A DNA stretch of 64,000 bases from Typhlomys cinereus (taxonomy: Eukaryota > Chordata > Mammalia > Rodentia > Platacanthomyidae): assembly GCA_023101885.1 (NCBI GenBank), contig JALPQD010000294.1, positions 1,167,501-1,231,500 of the forward strand, in the 5' to 3' direction. Below are positions 49,010 through 60,389 of the stretch, one piece after another. The notes beneath the pieces are model-generated. The model was given only the letters and a program-made list of their open reading frames with translations, had not been told where the DNA came from and searched no databases. The position numbers and the translations under genes were made by a program. Positions within the stretch are counted from its first letter, which is position 1; each line of letters begins with the position of its first letter.

Positions 49010-50290
49010 ACTTCACTTATGACATTATTTTATTGACCAGTTATGACAAACAAAGGAATTTCAAGTAAACTATGATAGAGTATTTCTTTGGTCACTTCCA
49101 TTTTTTAAAAGTCAATGACAGATCTCTTTGAATATTATTTAGACATGAATTTTTAGCATATTCCATCTTTGTTAAGTATAAATATATAGCTTCATGCTTT
49201 TATCCTGGTGCTACTGGACCTATTTCACATTCTAGGCCTGATTCTCTTAGATAACACTATCCTATCTGCCATAGAGTATGACTGAAGCAGTGTTTCCTTT
49301 TTCTTTACAGTTTTTTATTCTTTATGTGTTTCATGCATAAATATAGTGAATTTATAACATTTTCACACCTTAATCCCCATCTATCCTCTCTCCTCTTCTC
49401 ATTACAATATTTCTTCTTCCCTACCTCTGTCTTTCCTATTTTCATGTCTTTTCCCATGTGTGACCCACTGGGTTTCTTCTAGGTTGATGGCATGTGCCTA
49501 AGTACTTGCTGGAGCATGATTCATATATCAGTGGTGTACCACTGAGGAAAGCCTCTCCTTTCTCCCACATCAACATTACCTCTCATCAATCTCCCAGGGA
49601 GGTATGGGGCCTCTTGAGAGCTTTCTTTTCCCCTTCCATGGTGAAATGATGACAGGACAAATTCTGTGCAGGTTTTGTGCAAATATACATAGCTGCAGCA
49701 ATCCCTTCATGGCCAGAAGGTAATGACGAGCTGTATCCCAACCCTCCTTCAGGCTCTTACAGTCTCTCTCCACCGCTCCCCGAGTCTCGTTATGGTGGTT
49801 GGTATGGCTTAGATGTCTTGGAGGACTTTAGAACCAAGAAATCTGTGCTCACTCATTTTCAAAGCAGCATTTCCTGACTCTGTCATGTTGCTTTCATGAC
49901 CTGTTTTTGAATCTCTGATGCCCATTCTTACAATTTCCCTTCTAAACTTTGTTCGATTTAATAACATGTTACCGAAAGTAATGAAACTCCTGTCCAAAAT
50001 CAGCAGAACATTTTAGACAAATTGATATTGACTGTTGTAGTAGTGGTTCTCTTTTGTGCAATCATTAACCAAATCACATTCATTCCTGAGGACTAGGCAA
50101 TTCTGCTGATTTCATTGTTTAGCATATGATGGGAATATATGTACATGTTTCTTAGTAACAAGGCTTGATACCATTTTCCTTTTGTGAATATCTTCTTGCC
50201 TTGTATCCTATGGAGTTCATAGGTTTTGATTTTCAACAAAATACAGAAAATTGCTATTCTTTATCACTCACGAATACTTGCTTCAGTCAA
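49010..50290. other. presumed intron; possible degraded L1 part
   Basis: 49310-49800 (ccccatctatcctctctcctcttctcatt ... gatgacaggacaaattctgtgcaggttttgtgc) has the style of an old rodent L1 3' region. No coding content. Confidence 0.35.
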
Positions 50291-50296
50291 TTTCAG

Positions 50297-50562
50297 TTTG
50301 TGTATATGCATGCATGTGTGTGTATGTGTGTATGTGTGTGTGTGTGTGTATGTTCCAGTGCCAGAGGGCACTTGAGTGCCTGTGGCCTGTGGCCTGTGGA
50401 AGCCCATGGGTGCATAGGGAATCATTCTGGATTGCTCTTTCTCCTTATTGCTTTGCTCTGGGAATTCTCAGGCTTCATATTCCAGAATTATAGGCCTGGC
50501 ATAATTTAGGTCCTTTTCCTTACAAGGCAAAGGCTTTAACCATTGAGACATCTCCCTAGCCC
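50297..50562 (-). mobile_element. older B2-like SINE
   Basis: A TG-rich block at 50310-50352 is followed by diverged body sequence ending aaccattgagacatctccctagcc. The words caatttcag on both sides (50289 and 50563) suggest a short target-site duplication. Confidence 0.8.
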
Positions 50563-50634
50563 CAATTTCAGGTATATTGTTTTGTACTTCTTTATACACA
50601 CAGGAACATTTTTAGCAAATGACAAATCATAATA

Positions 50635-50938
50635 TAAGTTGTAAACATATATATATATATATATATATATAAATTTTTTATTTATTATTTATTCAATTGT
50701 ATGTGTATGCATGTGTGCGTGTGTAGAACCACAAGCGAATTCGGGAACCACCATAGACCACCTCCACCTCTGCCCCGGGATTCACAGGCTCTGCCCTACC
50801 AGGACCAGAAACGCAGGCCACCCCCGCTTCCGCCTGGCATCTATACTTGGGGTCTAGAACCCGAACTCAGGACCTTCTGCCTGCAAGGCAGAGGCTTAAC
50901 CCCTGAGCCACTTCTCCAGCCCCAAGTTGCAAATATAT
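50635..50938 (-). mobile_element. young B2-like SINE
   Basis: The body is about 50670-50923 on the - strand. Flanks aagttgtaaacatatat (50635) and aagttgcaaatatattt (50924) form an imperfect target-site duplication. An (AT)n run lies between the left duplication and the tail (50647-50670). Confidence 0.9.
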
Positions 50939-50944
50939 TTTAAA

Positions 50945-52500
50945 TGGCAATTAATTCAGCAGGGTAACAGGAACATAGCATACAAGTCAGCAGAAACGGC
51001 ACACTAAGATAAGCTGAGATGAAGTCTCAGTGTGGTTCAAGACAAACCTGCAGTTTTTGGACACCTCTAGGAACAAGAAATGGTCCTGCATCTGAGATAT
51101 GCAAATGTTAGGTAGAGGGTGTCCTAAATCGAAAACTACACACAAAGGAAAAGAATCCTTATTCTGGTCTTCTCTGCTAAGAGGGAACATGAGTGATTTT
51201 TGAATCTGGGTCAGGAAGTCATAGAAAAAGTCAAAGCCTTGATTTTCCACTGTGGACAGGCATCCTTGACCAAAAGTACATTTCTTATAAATAGAAAGAA
51301 GTCTTGCTGATTTTTTTGAAGAGAAAGTAAACTGTGGGAGTGGTGAAGATTTAGTCTCCAGTGCTAGCTTTTTTAGTCTGGCTGAGTGTATAATGTAGTT
51401 GTGAAGCCCAAGTTTAGATCTCAGTGACATGTCGTTTGTGAGAACTGCAGAACACAGAACATGTCTCCTACTTCAATGAGTAAGAATTTACAAATGAATT
51501 TGCTGGAATTTTTAGCAGGATTCCATTTAGTATTGGTTCATTTTAGTATTTGCAATAGTGAAACTTTCCAGCTTCCTAAGAGGCAGCATCTAATTTCTGT
51601 GGTCTAATGCAGCAATAATTGCTTTCTAACACCACTGGTTCTGAATTCAAGGTCATACACATTGCCAAATAGTTTTTCACAGTTTCAGAATCAAGTTCAA
51701 TAAGTTTCAACAATTCTCATATTTACTTGTTTTGTGAAGAAAGAAAAAGATAGAGAGGAATTAAATAGATTCAGGTGAATCATACTACTCTAAGGAACAT
51801 AAGTAGCTGACAATTATTGAACATTGACATATCTGCAGATGGAGAAGCCTACCTGGAACAACAGAGGCAAGACCAGAATACACACCAAGGGCCTCAGAAA
51901 AGTGAAACATCACTCAGTTGAGCAACTTCAGGCCAGGTCAATAGTGAAATTTTGTTATCCAATTCGATTACTTTAAAGAAGACTGAATATGGGTTATATT
52001 TTGTTCTTATATATACTAGATCTGGACTCTGTACTAGAAAACATTGAAAGAGTTTGCTTATTGTACCATTAAAATGAACTCAAACTCTATCATTAATTTA
52101 TATGTAAATGGAGGACAAGGCACCTTCAGGTGATAGACACATGCAAATTTCTTCTATTTTCTAACTTTTTTCTTTAAACATTGTATTTTTATGGTTTTTG
52201 AAATACAAATAAAAATAGATTTCATTTCATATCACTTTAAGAAGCTTGACATTCATCTCAATACAAGGTGAGTTAATATAGAAACTTCTACTTTCTTTTT
52301 TAGAAAATGATGCATTTTATTCTGGAAGAAAATGACTAGTCAGATACATGGGCATATAGACTATTGTTCTTTATTATTTTAGGGATACCTCCAACTTAAA
52401 ATTTGGTCCCCTAAAATTCATAACTTCCTCTTATAACAAAAATAAATTAACTTCATAGTTGAAAAAAAACAGAGATATTTGGCATAGGCCACTGAATGAG
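50945..52500. other. no gene seen
   Basis: Includes an open frame of 147 codons on the - strand (50987-51430) without recognisable similarity, splice-site logic or composition bias. I do not call it a gene. Confidence 0.5.
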
Positions 52501-52817
52501 CCAGAAAAACAAATTAAGGTTGGTTTCAGCTTCATGGAGTAACACATAGAATGCCCCCAGAAACAACCTGACAGAACAACTGGTCTATTGCTTTTAGGCT
52601 TGTTATGCTTTATACAGGTCCTGTAGGTGCAGGGGAGTATGCTAAAGACTCACAATGGCTACAGGATCAATTACTCCAAATTAACCAAGATTCAATACAG
52701 AATAATAAATGGCAGCAGTAGAACAGTCTCAACAGTTATGCAATGCTTGGGAAGTGTCTTGTGTATAAGTACTTTAGTTTCTAGGACAAGGGGGCGTCAA
52801 AACATACAAAGATAAAT

Positions 52818-53411
52818 TCAAGATGCTTGACTTTCCACTAATCTCTTCAATTTCAAGCCTAGGCCACCTTTGGCCACTTGCGGGGGTGTCTTTTCTTCTT
52901 TATTCTCAATTAATACATTTGTTCTTTAGGACACTAGCAATTTTGCTTCTTCTACTCTCTCCTCATCACAGGCTGCAGGGTCCTTGGCTGCTGCCCAGTG
53001 CATTCCTGTAGGCTCATAATGGTTAGCCCCACCTTCTAGTAATATGACAATAATCTCATGCTTATTTTTGTTCCTGCATAATGAAGGAGAGTACAGCCAT
53101 TTTTAATTGACAGCATTCACTTGTACACCTATTCCCAGAAGAGCTTTTGTAATCTCGTCCTAGCTAGCAGAAACAGCAATATGAAGAGACCAACCTGTGT
53201 CATCTTTATCATTCATCGGAACTCCAAGTAGCAGCAAGAATTGAACAATTTCTGTATGTCCAGCTGAACATGCCCAGTGGAGTGCAGTTCTGCTGTCCTG
53301 GCCAGTGCTGGCAACCAGGGGTTCGTTCACCAAGATTGTCTCCTTCAACTCCTGCAGCTTCCTGCTGCAGGCCAAATTGCAGACCATTATGTTAGATACA
53401 CATCCCTCCAT
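52818..53411 (-). pseudogene. PSMD10: PSMD10 (gankyrin) processed pseudogene
   Basis: Read on the - strand, the ATG at 53411 opens a peptide nearly identical to the start of PSMD10, the ankyrin-repeat 26S proteasome assembly chaperone: MEGCVSNIMVCNLACSRKLQ, then DSRTALHWACSAGHTEIVQF and LGVPMNDKDDTGW. The frame breaks at a TAG near 53160, where an arginine codon is expected and a CCT codon just upstream is also lost. Further homology follows (ALLG..VQVNAVN, then a TAA; ILLEGGAN, GMHWAAAKD, CDEERVEEAKLLVS, IENKEEKTP, AKGGLGL). About 26 codons of the middle ankyrin repeats are deleted, and the copy ends with a stop at 52818-52820. The coding remnant is 594 bases, against 678 for the intact 226-codon gene. 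All homology is continuous with no intron, so it is a retrocopy. The 3'UTR part probably continues left to roughly 52500, but I cannot define its tail. It is dead: at least three in-frame stops. Confidence 0.93.
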
Positions 53412-53724
53412 TTTGTCTGTCTCCCACTTTAATTCAACAGTCTTGATATTATTCTAGAAGAGGGCTAGCAGCTAAAACAGATCATTCCTAAAGCATGTCG
53501 AACTTCTGGCTGAAAATAGTTCCCCCTCTACATCATTATATTTTCAAGATTTTTACATTACTGGTGAGTATAAGGCACTCGAGGATAGAAGCCATATCTA
53601 TGTCACCTTCTCTTTTTTTAAAGCTTCACAGTATTTGGTATGATGTACACTATCTAGTCCCACTTAATTATTTTTAAACAAATAACAATGATCACATAGA
53701 CTGAAACTGATGCTTCATTTAATG

Positions 53725-54165
53725 AACAAAGGCATTTGAAGCTAGGATCATGTAACAGTTCGCCTGAAAGGTTGCTGATAAATTCACCATCAAATGACTT
53801 AAGGGAGCAAGGGGTTTATTCTCGTATAATTCGTGGTCAAGTTGTTTGTCCATCTTGGCAGGAGAGCTCACACTAACACCAGAGTTGAAGGAACTGGTCA
53901 CATAATAACTACATAATGGATGAAAGAAGGACAATCCTTACTTGCCAGACCAGCATGCTTGGACGAGTATATACAAGTATTTACAGCTGCCTGTTTCTCA
54001 AACAGTTCCCTCCATTTTATTCACCCACCATAGGCTGGGCCTTCCCCATCAACTAGACAATCTCCTGCAGGTTTTCTCTGGGCTTAACTACTAATTCTCT
54101 ACAAATGTGCCCAGAGCTTGAACCCTCAACCATCAAGTTGACACCTATACCTAACTATAACAGAT
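53725..54165 (-). repeat. medium-reiterated rodent repeat, longest copy
   Basis: On the - strand it starts gttatagttaggtataggtgtcaacttgatggttga and ends in aataaaccccttgctcccttaagtcatttgatgg ... cagcaacctttcaggcgaactgtt. It is the least deleted of the three close relatives (with 1678 and 15848). It carries ORF-like stretches but no recognisable protein. Confidence 0.75.
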
Positions 54166-54547
54166 CAGTACAGAATAAACATACCAACTCATAAATAATT
54201 ATAGCTTTGAAATGTCAGTCATGTTATCACACTAATTTTAGTTGGATTGCTATAAAAATGGCACTAATATTAGGCATTAGCATCTCATTCATTTCAGGTG
54301 CTATTCTAGATACTTGTCTTCTAGATCTGAATTCTGGTTGAAGGAGCTCAGATATCTAGTAAATAGCTCTTTTATATTCATGGGTAACTTTGATTAAAAT
54401 AAAATAGAAAATGAAGTAGGTGGCCATATCTTAAAATAGCAAAGTTGCTCAGTGATTCTAAAAATCCAAACCTTAGGGGAGAGACAAAAACAGGAGGCAA
54501 AGGATTCAGTATTGCTTTGCACTTAAACTGGTTTAACATTGCAAGAA

Positions 54548-54700
54548 AACAGTTTCAGTGGTTCACACCTATAATCCTAGCAATTGGCGGCTAAGACAGG
54601 GGGACTGTCTTGACTTTCAGGGTGTCCCGAGATGCGAGGAAAGTTCCAGGTTAGCAAGACTGAGCTATAGAGGGAACCAGATTAACAAAAATAAAACAAA
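54548..54700 (+). mobile_element. B1-like / 7SL-derived SINE, diverged
   Basis: gtggttcacacctataatcctagcaattggcggctaagacaggggga ... ggttagcaagactgagctatagaggga follows the B1 order, with an A-rich tail of aataaaacaaataaa. Confidence 0.75.
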
Positions 54701-55165
54701 TAAACTAATTTGGTAAAGAAAATACTTGGAGAAGTGGTCACTGCTGTTACACTGCTATTATTACATAAGATAAGGGTCAGTGCACTCAAGGTCTCCCCCA
54801 ATACCCACTTGATACCTAAGATATGAGATGCACCATGAGAGTACATTAAAGGGATCAGATCTTTCCCTGACAATTGGTGCACTTACTGATCTCTATGAAC
54901 AAAGAAATGAGCAAATACCAGAAAAATGCCCCAAAATATATGAAATATCAGTTTAAGTTCAAAGTAATACTGGATCCTTCGCTTATAATTTAAGAAGTAT
55001 TTGCAGTCCATTGTTGAGGGAAAGGCATGGTAACAGGAGTGTGAGCCAGCTGGGTATATTGCTTCTGTTGTTAAGAATCAAGAAGTAGATAGGCAGTAGG
55101 ACCACATTATAAACCTCAAGGCCCATCCTTAGTGACCCACTCCCTCTAGTAAGACTCCATCTTCT

Positions 55166-55457
55166 AAAGTTCACAACCAGGGCTGGAGAGGTGGCTCAGG
55201 GGTTAAGCTTCTGCCTTGCAGGCAGAAGGTCCTGAGTTCGGATCCTAGACCCCATGTATAGATGCCGGGTGGAAGCAGGCGCGGCCTGCTTTCTGGTCCT
55301 GGTAGGGTAGAGCCTCTGAATCCTGGGGCAAAGTAAACAAGGAGGAGGTGGAGGGGGTCCATGGTGGTTCCCAAATTTGGAGCCTGTGAATCCCAGGGCA
55401 GAGTAAACAAGGAGGAGGTAGAGGCGGTTCATGGTGGTTCCCGAATTCGCCCGTGGT

Positions 55458-55512
<55 letters not shown>

Positions 55513-55543
55513 GCACAGATGAATAAAAAAAAAGTTCACAACC
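55166..55543 (+). mobile_element. B2-like SINE with internal 70-bp tandem duplication and (CA)n
   Basis: The body is 55179-55530, between 13-bp target-site duplications aaagttcacaacc (55166-55178 and 55531-55543, identical). Compared with the copy at 32337 it has an extra unit: 55311-55380 and 55381-55450 are tandem copies starting agcct(c/g)tgaatcc and ending in ggtggttccc plus a few bases. A (CA)n run of about 50 bp follows. The identical duplications make it one of the youngest insertions in the window. Confidence 0.93.
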
Positions 55544-55727
55544 TTCCAAAGAATACCATCAGTTGGGGAACAAATATCAAAGACAGGGGTCTTTGGAGGA
55601 CATTTTACATTGGAACACAGTACATTGCTTTTTATTCTCTCTGCCACTCCAGGTACCAATGTATATCATTCATTACCTTTGAAAGATTAGCATGGTGACA
55701 AGTCTTAGTCCTGTTCTATAGAGACTT

Positions 55728-55825
55728 CAGATTTGCCCCAGAGGATTAAATGAGTTACCTAAGGTCACACAGCAAAGAACAGTGGCAGAGAATGCAGACC
55801 TAACCATCTAGAAGAGGTTCTTTGT
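55728..55825 (-). mobile_element. MIR
   Basis: gattaaatgagttacctaaggtcacacagcaaagaacagtggcagagaatgcagacctaac is antisense MIR. Confidence 0.7.
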
Positions 55826-55829
55826 AACT

Positions 55830-57720
55830 CATCTGTTTTAATTCCAGATGGGATGATATTTTTTTCTTCTGGCTGTTATGAAGTTAAATTTATAAACTTG
55901 ATCAGACTTTCTGCTTCTAAGAGTTTCTGACAAGTCATTTTCTTGGTATTAGCATTAGGTATAGTAAAGAATAGAAATTAGCAAGGTAGGTGGAGAAGAA
56001 CATCCAGAAACTCAGCCAAAAATCAAACTCAATCTGGTTTTTCAGTAGCAAAAAGCATAGTTCAATTGGCTTTCTTCAGGCAGGTTTGACTAGGTATGGT
56101 CCGGCCCTTCATTTAAAAACATGAATCATGGGAACAGGGCATGCTGGATATCAAGTTGGTAGCTAAAGGCATCAAATCTGTGCACTGGCAGGTGAAATCT
56201 GGAAGCTGAGTGTTGGATACTATTCTGGGTGGTGTACAGAGCAGGCAGCTTGACTATGGAGAAGTTGGGCAACCAGGCCATGCCCACTGGATCCAGTTCC
56301 TTGAAGGGTATCTGGCAGAATCAAGACAGTCCAGGCTGGCAGAATAATAATCTCAGCAGTCTCCCAAGGCACAGCTAAGGTAAAGAACTAATATAGAAGC
56401 AATGTTTTCACAGTGGAGATGAGCAAAGGTCTTCAAGAAAAAGGAAACACTATGTATTCATATTAGAATGGACTAAACTAAGAACCCCCCATCCATTCCA
56501 TCCTGTACCTACCCAGTCAATAAGATGATTTGCAATACTGAAAAACTATAAAGACGATAAAACAGAAATGTGTATGTAAATCTTTCTTATTCTCTTCTGC
56601 CTTCTGTCCCTTACTTTCCATATCACACCAGCTCTTGTTTATTAAAAAGAATATATAGGTCAACTACAATGTTAAGGTTAAGATATGGATTTGAGAGCTA
56701 ACTCAAAAACTGATTCTCATTAAAGGGCACATGCTTATTTCCCTTCCAGACGTTTTACTGATGTTCACCATATTCAGATTTTCGTTTCATTCTTGCAATA
56801 TGAGGTGAATTATTAGTTTGAATAAAGAATAAAAGGCTTGCTTATTCAGGTGAATATATGCCTTTAGATATAAGGTTGGTAATAAAGGTGATACACTGAA
56901 TCACCAACAAGGTAGTTAGAAGAGTTTGCCTGTTAGGTTCTCACATTTGCAGCTACATTTTCCACAGTTTGGTTTCACAGTTCATTATGTAATTATACTG
57001 CTTATTTGGTCAATTAATTATCACAGTAATCACAGTATATTTTTATATACAGAAATACTTGCTTCATAAGCTTTTCTTTTGTCTTATAAACATTCCTTTT
57101 TGTTATTGTATTTGAATTTATGTAGCAACTCAAGTTCTCCAAATAATATTTTAGAAGTAATCTTTCTAAAATTATAGTGCTATTCCTCATTATATTGAAG
57201 AAATATCCATGCCAAATTCCTATAGATAACAAGTTGGCATTCAGAAAAGGAATTTTGTAGTATTACTACAGTATAAACTAAATGCTATATCTACATAAAT
57301 TTCCTAACAAACTCTGTTAATTTGCAAATACAGCAGCTTGCTTAGAAAACCAACCTGTAAGAGGGTAAATATGTTTTTGTTGAAATGACCATAGAGCCTA
57401 TAAATGCCAAATTACGCTCACAGGATCTCTCTTTCTTAAGCCCTCTGAAGTCCTTGTCAAAGACACTGAAACAACCTGGCAATGTGTCAGCCAAAATGGT
57501 ATCTTCAAATTACTTTTGGTCTTCACTTACTTCTTCCCATTATTATTTAAATACAGCCAATACAAGATATTGGTCTAGTTTAGATTTTTAGGTAGTAGTA
57601 GAGGGATGTCTTTGTAGTGGCCAGTCATTTATTATCCTATAGTAATTTAGCATAAGAAGCCGTTTTTGTGGTTTTTGAGGTCTCCTTAAAAGGACTTTGA
57701 AAGTCATTTTAAAATTATTT
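55830..57720. other. presumed intron, no gene seen
   Basis: 56090-56400 is GC-balanced but carries no open frame or repeat signature that I recognise. Confidence 0.5.
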
Positions 57721-57723
57721 CTT

Positions 57724-57985
57724 GGGCTGGCGAGATGACTCAGGGATTAAAACCTTTGCTTCTCAAGCTAAAGGACCTAGGTTTGATTCCCCAAATCCCA
57801 TATAGAAATGCCAGAAGATGATGTGGTAGCCTGTAATTCTGGCCCTGGAAGGCAGAGCCTGGGAAGCCCCAGAACAAATCATTAAGGAGGTAGAGCAACC
57901 CTGGATGATTCCCAATGTCACTCCTGGGCCTGCACAGCAGACACACTCAAGTGCACGCTTGCATACACAAACACATGAAGGAATT
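57724..57985 (+). mobile_element. older B2-like SINE
   Basis: The head gggctggcgagatgactcagggattaaa is followed by the B box gtttgattcc and a body related to the 50297 copy (ctggaaggcagagcctgggaagcccc). The tail is CA-rich, then T/A-rich. Confidence 0.85.
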
Positions 57986-58394
57986 TTTTTTTTCCTAGTT
58001 TGCCTGATGGCATCTATCATGGATAGTTAGAAGTGAGTTAATAGAGTCAGAAGTCCTGTTCAGGTTAAAGAGTGGGAAGTTTTCTTGTGAGTATGCATAG
58101 CGCCTGCACTTTGGACTTAGAAACCAACTATATAAACCTAGAAAGAAGATCATGGAATGGTGGCAGAGGCCTGAGTTGTGGGTGTCTATCTTTGTGAATT
58201 ATGGATCAGTATTTCTAAAGTGGTAATGAATCAGGAGCATGGTGCAGCTGCCAAGATAGTATAGGTGACTGGAGGCCAGGCTTGCAGGTAGATTCCCAGA
58301 AAACAGGATGGAGATAAGTGTCCTGTTCTTCCTTGGGTCTTGGATCAGTTGGGAGTTCTGCTCTTAGAGGCAGACATTTTTAAGTGTTTAACAT

Positions 58395-58765
58395 TGGAGC
58401 CCATTCAAAGGACAGTGGTCAGGGTGGAGAGAAAACTTGAAACCATGTTTATATATGGAAGAACTGACAACTTTAGGGATATTTATTCTGGAGGAAGGGA
58501 TACAGAATTTCTGTCTTTACAGATATAATGGGCTGTCATGTAGAGAATAGGCTAGACTTATTTTATATGGTTTTGGAGGGTAGAGCAAAGGCCACTGGGG
58601 CAGATTTGGCTTTGGAAGTAAATAGCTTTCTGCTGGCTATCCATTTCCTTAGAGGAGTAAATAGTAAAACACATCTTGTAGACATCTCAAAGATATAGGT
58701 CTACTCAGTGATTGCCGATGTCTAAAAGAATCTTGGGAAATCCTTTGAAAATGGATTCTACATCT
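58395..58765 (+). mobile_element. L3/CR1-type LINE relic
   Basis: aactgacaactttagggatatttattctggaggaag ... aatgggctgtcatgtagagaataggctagactt ... ggagggtagagcaaaggccactggggcagatttggc ... aatagctttctgctggc has the order of the ancient mammalian CR1/L3 3' region. Very old, with no coding frame left. Confidence 0.65.
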
Positions 58766-59944
58766 CCAAAGTCCTCTCATCTTTAATATTCTAGCTTTGT
58801 ATTTTACCTCTGCTAAACAAATTTATTTCTTGACTATAGTCAAGTATGCTCAGCACAGGACCATGGGGAGGCTCGGTGGAGAAGATGAATACATGGATAG
58901 CATAAAAAATACAGTGTGATACTTACTAGGATGGAACTAGGTACAGGATATCCTGGGATCCCAAAGAGGACCTGTGAATGTCATTCTTACTATAAGTGGG
59001 AGTTGGCCAGATAAAAAGTAGATAGAGAACTTCACAGCTTGAGAGGGAGAATGGGTAGATGCAAATAGGCCAGAAGAGAGGAACTGTTTTATATGCTAAA
59101 CTTTGGGATTTGGGAATTGAAGCTCAGAAGTGATATTATCAAAGACAAGCCTGGCATGGGTGGTGTTCACAGTGAGAGCTCCCACAGTTCTCCAAATATC
59201 AGGTTTCTTACCTCTGAGACTATTCCTCAGTATTTTGTGAGAATAAGTTCAATTAACATCTTCCTTTATAATTTGCTTGATTTTCCAGCCTGAATGACTT
59301 TTGCTTTATTAGCTTTTGGGCAGATGGAGTCATACATTCCTTCCATATTGCTGAAGAGCTCCAGACCTCCATAAAGGTTCTATACAACTACCTGGGGCAC
59401 CCTTTGGGGTTCTTGATGGGAGCCCTTCCTGCTCTGGCTCCCTCCCTCTAGCCAGTGTATCTGAACCTGGTTGTATGTGATCCTTCCCATGCTAGTTCTG
59501 CTAGTACTCATGTCTTTTGTGATGATGCTGAGGTCTCACCACCGCGGTGTGTTAAGTGACACTGCTCTGGGTCCTCCCTGTGGCACAGAAACACTACTCC
59601 TAAGAAAAGTGGGTTAAACGACCTTTCTTTTGTCACTTAATAGTGATAGGGACTAGAAAGGATCTTACCTCTCACAAAATCATTCTTGACAATAATTCCT
59701 TTGGTTTTTTTGTCCACAGCCCCAACACTGTGGCCCAAGGATCTCAAACACCAAGGTCATCTCTCCATCCCAGTTTGCCCCCAAGGTATCCATAGATTCC
59801 ATCTGGGTCAGTTCCTCTTCAGCAAAAATGTAAGGCAAAAAAGTGATCCTCCTGGCGACTTCAGCCACCAGACCACTAAATAGGGATTTGAGATTAATTA
59901 ATTGGTTACACAAATCTCATGTAATATCTCTTTTAATTACACCA

Positions 59945-60045
59945 ACTCTTGGAGGATGATGCAAAGAGGAATAATTAGCAACTCATTCAAGTTCAGGTAG
60001 CCAATAAAACCAGAGTTCAAAACCAGATTGATCTGGCATAGGGTA
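59945..60045 (-). mobile_element. MIR, diverged
   Basis: aataattagcaactcattcaagttcaggtagccaataaaaccagagttcaaaaccagattgatctggc resembles antisense MIR. Confidence 0.5.
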
Positions 60046-60166
60046 GATACCAAGCTCTCTTCCAGCCTGTGCACATGGATGATAGTCTGTATAAACTGGC
60101 TGACTAGGAGGTGGTCCTTTGACTCAAGTGTTTCTGAGTAAATTCAAAACTGACTTTTGCATGCAG

Positions 60167-60389
60167 GGCTGGGAAGAAACTGTGGATGCTGCTGTGGCCC
60201 ACCTGCTGAAGACCTGCCTGTCCAAGAGTTCCAAGGAACAGGCTTTGAACCTCAGCAGCCAACTGAGCATACCCAAAGACACGAGCCGGCTCAAGAAGCA
60301 CATCACCTTGCTATGTGACCGGTTAGCCAAAGGCGGCCATCTCTGCGTGAGCTCTGACACTGTGGCCCTGCAGTCCATGGTCATGCCGG
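60167..60389 (+). CDS. internal coding exon of an unidentified gene (74 codons plus 1 base)
   Basis: The acceptor is gcatgcag ending at 60166 and the donor is gtaagt at 60390. The 223-base block is open in one frame and encodes a peptide beginning GWEETVDAAVAHLLKTCL, with KDTSRLKKHITLLCDRLAKG in the middle and ending near VALQSMVMP, leaving one base (phase 1) for the next exon. The peptide looks helical (leucine spacing, many charged residues) with three cysteines and no membrane segment. Synonymous positions are GC-rich compared with the flanking AT-rich DNA, as expected of a real exon. It enters in phase 0, which fits splicing from the exon ending at 31141, about 29 kb upstream. I could not assign a protein family. 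A protein search of the two peptides together would probably name the gene at once. Confidence 0.72.

Noticed and set aside
50987..51430. 147-codon open frame on the - strand
   Set aside because: No motif, no recognisable family, no splice or polyadenylation context. Frames of this length are expected by chance in 64 kb of six-frame sequence.
55196..55549. 117-codon open frame on the - strand
   Set aside because: It lies entirely within the duplicated B2-like SINE.
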